From Pseudomonas frederiksbergensis (GTDB lineage: Bacteria > Pseudomonadota > Gammaproteobacteria > Pseudomonadales > Pseudomonadaceae): a stretch of DNA of 64,000 bases. The stretch's first letter is position 1, and each line of letters opens with the position of its first letter. The stretch lies in NCBI RefSeq assembly GCF_000802155.2, contig NZ_JQGJ02000001.1, positions 620,001 to 684,000 on the forward strand, in the 5' to 3' direction. Under the pieces are notes generated by a model that saw nothing but the letters and a program-made list of their open reading frames with translations, was not told the DNA's origin and made no database searches. The translations under genes were made by a program, and so were the position numbers. This document shows, piece after piece, positions 61,606-64,000 of this stretch.

Positions 61606-62448
61606 TTATGAGTACTCAAAATAGAAGAATGCACCAGGCGAACCGACCACACCGGCTTTCGCGGCGGAGGACAAACCTGAAGAAACACCGCCGGCCCCTC
61701 CCCCGTACCCCGTTCCGGCAGTGGGAGCTGTAGACGCACCGCCGGCAATGCCGCCAGATCCTATAGGATTACTGCCACCGCTACCGCCCAATGTCTGGCT
61801 ATTGAGAGCGAAGCCAATGTTCCCCTGTTGTCCAGAAGTGTTTAGGACATTGCCACCGACCGTAACAGGGCCACTCGCGCCTCCAGAGGCAAGTCCAGAT
61901 GAAGTAGACGACACTACGGTACCGGCCGGAGACCCACCGCCGCCAGGCGCGGTAAGCAGAACTCCCATCGATGACGTGCCGCCCGTTCCGCCGGCACCGC
62001 CAATGGGCCCAGCCGCGCCGCCAGCGCCGACCAGCACCGCTTGGCTTGCACCAATCTGGGCGGCGGTTAACCATGCTTCGCCATAGCTTCCAGACGCGCC
62101 GCCACCCGCCGCGGCTGTTTGAGTTGCGGCCGTCGCAGGTACCGAGCCAGACCCACCGCCGCCTCCCACGTACTTCACATAGACGTTCTTCATCCCTGGC
62201 GTTGGGATGTAGGTGCCGTTGGCCGTGAGCTTTTGAATTCCTATTAGACGCCCCTTCAAGGAATCAAGTAGATCTGCTGCCCGTCCCTTGGTTGGCGTAA
62301 TGCCGCCTGCCGCGATGACGGCCATGATGTTTTCCTGAACGTCGTTAAGCCAGTCATCAGTGACAACGGTCGCCGGCACGCCACCGACGGGATCCCCTTC
62401 GGTAAAAAGGTTGTCTACTGTGGCGCCTGGGCCATCAATTCTATGCAT
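61606..62448 (-). CDS. Tail fibre protein with Gly-rich tip
   Basis: A 280-residue phage tail protein. N-terminal conserved part (MHRIDGPGATVDNLFTEGDP and TVVTDDWLNDVQENI) attaches to the baseplate. The C-terminal two thirds are extremely Gly/Ser/Ala-rich (GGGGG, GAGGAAGPIGGAGGTGG) and end SPGAFFYFEYS, like glycine-rich receptor-binding tips. It sets host specificity. Confidence 0.85.
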   Translation of the reverse strand: MHRIDGPGATVDNLFTEGDPVGGVPATVVTDDWLNDVQENIMAVIAAGGITPTKGRAADLLDSLKGRLIGIQKLTANGTYIPTPGMKNVYVKYVGGGGGSGSVPATAATQTAAAGGGASGSYGEAWLTAAQIGASQAVLVGAGGAAGPIGGAGGTGGTSSMGVLLTAPGGGGSPAGTVVSSTSSGLASGGASGPVTVGGNVLNTSGQQGNIGFALNSQTLGGSGGSNPIGSGGIAGGASTAPTAGTGYGGGAGGVSSGLSSAAKAGVVGSPGAFFYFEYS

Positions 62449-62451
62449 CGT

Positions 62452-63042
62452 TTAATCTCCGTAAGCGAAAATCGTGATCGTGTGCGCGGGTTTTAGCTGA
62501 TTCAGTTTGCATTCCAGGGTGTCATTTCCCCACGTTCGCAGGCGCTCACCCGCCGCTGAGAGCCCTGCTCTGAACTCGGTGACATTTACCTCTGGCGACC
62601 TAATTAACCAGGTGAATACCCACGCCCCATTTGTTAGTGCCTCCCCTGCGCGTGACATACCGGCACGGAACGGTCGGAACTCTTTGATGGTCACGGTGTA
62701 ACCGAGCGACTGGGCAAGCTCTATAAAATATTCACGTGACTGTCCGCCCGTGCTGGTGAGTTTGGTCAAGAGCGCATTGCGTCGGCCCTGCAAAGTTTCT
62801 TCGAGTACTCCAGAGCATTTATCTGGCAAGCCAGCCACGCGCTCCCAATCCACTAGGAGCTCGTTTGTGCTCGCTGGGTTGGCCTCTATCGGCAAGGATT
62901 CACCTCGGCTATCGACGCGAGCCAGTTCGATGGCCATGCCGCCGAGTAGGTTGTGCAATGTGGTACCGGCCTCCCGAGGGAAAGCCTGACCAGGAGGCAG
63001 CAGCGTCTTCAGCTGCTCCAGGTAGTCGGCAGCTGTCGGCAT
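62452..63042 (-). CDS. Mu gp48-like tail protein (YmfQ, DUF2313)
   Basis: A 196-residue baseplate protein of the YmfQ/DUF2313 family: MPTAADYLEQLKTLLPPGQA start, ELLVDWERVAGLPDKC and LTSTGGQSREYFIELAQSLGY as family segments. ATG at 63042 with AGGAGG four bases upstream. Follows the gp47-like gene by nine bases. Confidence 0.88.
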   Translation of the reverse strand: MPTAADYLEQLKTLLPPGQAFPREAGTTLHNLLGGMAIELARVDSRGESLPIEANPASTNELLVDWERVAGLPDKCSGVLEETLQGRRNALLTKLTSTGGQSREYFIELAQSLGYTVTIKEFRPFRAGMSRAGEALTNGAWVFTWLIRSPEVNVTEFRAGLSAAGERLRTWGNDTLECKLNQLKPAHTITIFAYGD

Positions 63043-63051
63043 CACGCCTCC

Positions 63052-64000
63052 TTAAAAGCTGATAAAGGTTATTGTCCCAGGTACTGCCATATGTCCGGTT
63101 GCGTGGGTCACGTCTGCGGCTGGCATCAGGATTGCGTTGTCCGCCTCGCCAGCTGCAATAGAGACAGCTTCCCTAAGCCGGCTGATCAAAAGTGGGTTAC
63201 CCGGTCTGGAGTCCCTAATGATAAGGTCGGCGACCTCCGCTCGCACCGCAGCCTGTACAGCGGCGGTGTTGGGGGACAACTTGACTGTCATGTCGAGAGG
63301 GTCATCGATAGGGGCCCCCACGAACACTTCAGCAGTGACCGGACGCCGCGTTGAATCATCGATGTAGGCTTGGACTTCTGCCACCTTTGCTGGAGTTGGG
63401 ATAATGTCTGTTTCGCCGTCACAGACGAAAAGAACCGTGACTGTGCCAGCTCCCATTTGCAGTGGATACACCCAGACCCGGGTAACGCCCGGCACCTCCA
63501 ATGCCCAAAGCTCGTAATCTGACTCAGCACCACCGTGCGGTGGTTTTCGAATCCGCTTCAATAGGCGACTCAACAACTGAGGGTCCGTTTCAACATCAAG
63601 TCCGCCATCAAAACCTGTAGCCGCTGAACCAGTAGACTGCACGCCGGCGACAGGTGACAGCAAAAACAACGGGGTGCCAACCGGCATATCTCCTGCGGAA
63701 CCAGCATTGACAGCGACAACCGTCAACTGCAACGTCGTACCTGTAAATGTGCCTTCTGCTAACACGCGATACTGCACGCCATCCTGCCGCTGAAGAATCG
63801 TCCCGGCTGGCACCGTCGAGCCTATCGCCCCAGTAAGCAGCGCCGCCCCAGTTGCATAATCTGCGGCTTTTCGAAAAACCTTCCAGATCGCGGCCCATCG
63901 CTCGAGATACTCTTTCTCGGCGGTATCGATAATCGCCTGACGGGCTGCCCATTCAAGAAACCCGTACAGCATATGGACGGCGCCAGCCTCGGATCGCCCG
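63052..64000 (-). CDS. Mu gp47/baseplate J-like protein (5' end outside the window)
   Basis: The visible 316 or so residues match baseplate J/gp47 proteins: LYGFLEWAARQAIIDTAEKE, then ERWAAIWKVFRKAA, IRKPPHGGAESDYELWA and VWVYPLQMG. The frame runs off the right edge with in-frame family sequence (EAGAVHMLYGFLEW) before the first internal Met at 63972, so the gene is longer at its start. Confidence 0.9.
   Translation of the reverse strand, partial: GRSEAGAVHMLYGFLEWAARQAIIDTAEKEYLERWAAIWKVFRKAADYATGAALLTGAIGSTVPAGTILQRQDGVQYRVLAEGTFTGTTLQLTVVAVNAGSAGDMPVGTPLFLLSPVAGVQSTGSAATGFDGGLDVETDPQLLSRLLKRIRKPPHGGAESDYELWALEVPGVTRVWVYPLQMGAGTVTVLFVCDGETDIIPTPAKVAEVQAYIDDSTRRPVTAEVFVGAPIDDPLDMTVKLSPNTAAVQAAVRAEVADLIIRDSRPGNPLLISRLREAVSIAAGEADNAILMPAADVTHATGHMAVPGTITFISF

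Larger units (their letters stand above)
58345..64000. mobile_element. Prophage end (lysis, tail fibre, baseplate), continues beyond the window
   Basis: From the tRNA-Val fragment rightwards every minus-strand gene is phage: spanins, endolysin, tail assembly chaperone, tail fibre, and Mu gp48- and gp47-like baseplate proteins, in the late-gene order of contractile-tail phages read from the right. The left 160 bases (58345-58504) hold no gene. No integrase is visible, so it must be at the other end. One plus-strand, AT-rich gene is inserted between lysis and tail modules. Confidence 0.85.

Overview
The window is a high-GC chromosome segment that reads as a Pseudomonas of the fluorescens group. 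This rests on gene content: a two-copy REP sequence with a GAGGGAGCTTGCTCCC core, an orphan Hcp1, an HglS-type 2-oxoadipate dioxygenase, a GlpSTPQUV-type glycerol ABC transporter and an AttEFGH-type exporter. No rRNA gene, complete tRNA or CRISPR array is present.

Layout. 1-12.3 kb: metabolic and envelope genes, namely a partial M20 carboxypeptidase, a MASE2-GGDEF diguanylate cyclase, an alpha/beta hydrolase, hglS, hcp, two small acidic proteins, a three-gene Att-like ABC/lipocalin operon and a membrane sulfatase-family enzyme. 12.7-30.7 kb: one long, mostly translationally coupled, 16-gene exopolysaccharide operon of Wzx/Wzy type. It holds sugar-nucleotide synthesis, an initiating transferase, a degenerate CpsD-like ATPase, a Wza-like porin, a Wzc-like co-polymerase without kinase domain, glycosyltransferases, polymerase, flippase, deacetylases, acyltransferases and a glycosidase. 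Its AT-rich promoter region has a 12/14 match to a FleQ box, and a diguanylate cyclase gene lies about 10.6 kb away.

32.7-36.0 kb is the most unusual locus: a 47-residue acidic peptide, a transcript-shaping hairpin, a stand-alone YcaO protein, a methyltransferase with an unassigned N-terminal domain and a prolyl-aminopeptidase-like hydrolase. I read it as a compact candidate RiPP pathway. The peptide looks as if its core is N-terminal (MGYMSSWN) with a C-terminal follower, as in bottromycin, although it has no Cys. 36.0-44.1 kb: a six-gene glycerol-type ABC transporter on the minus strand, with a near-consensus sigma-54 promoter, an array of seven TGAAC[A/G] direct repeats and a divergent AcoR-like sigma-54 activator.

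44.1-58.3 kb is accessory: a CigR-like protein, small stress-type ORFs, PACE/LysR and TetR/DJ-1/DUF2867 pairs with visible palindromic operators, HicAB, a structured leader before a small gene, an IS66 remnant, an HxlR/NmrA pair and a YafO-type toxin with an unusual partner. At 58,296 a tRNA-Val(GAC) 3' fragment followed by its terminator marks an attachment site. From there to the window end lies a prophage end carrying Rz/Rz1, a GH19 endolysin, tail-fibre and baseplate genes of Mu gp47/gp48 type, and an AT-rich, oppositely oriented membrane gene that looks like a lysogenic-conversion cargo gene. Starts were chosen from ribosome binding sites and family lengths; several are TTG or GTG.
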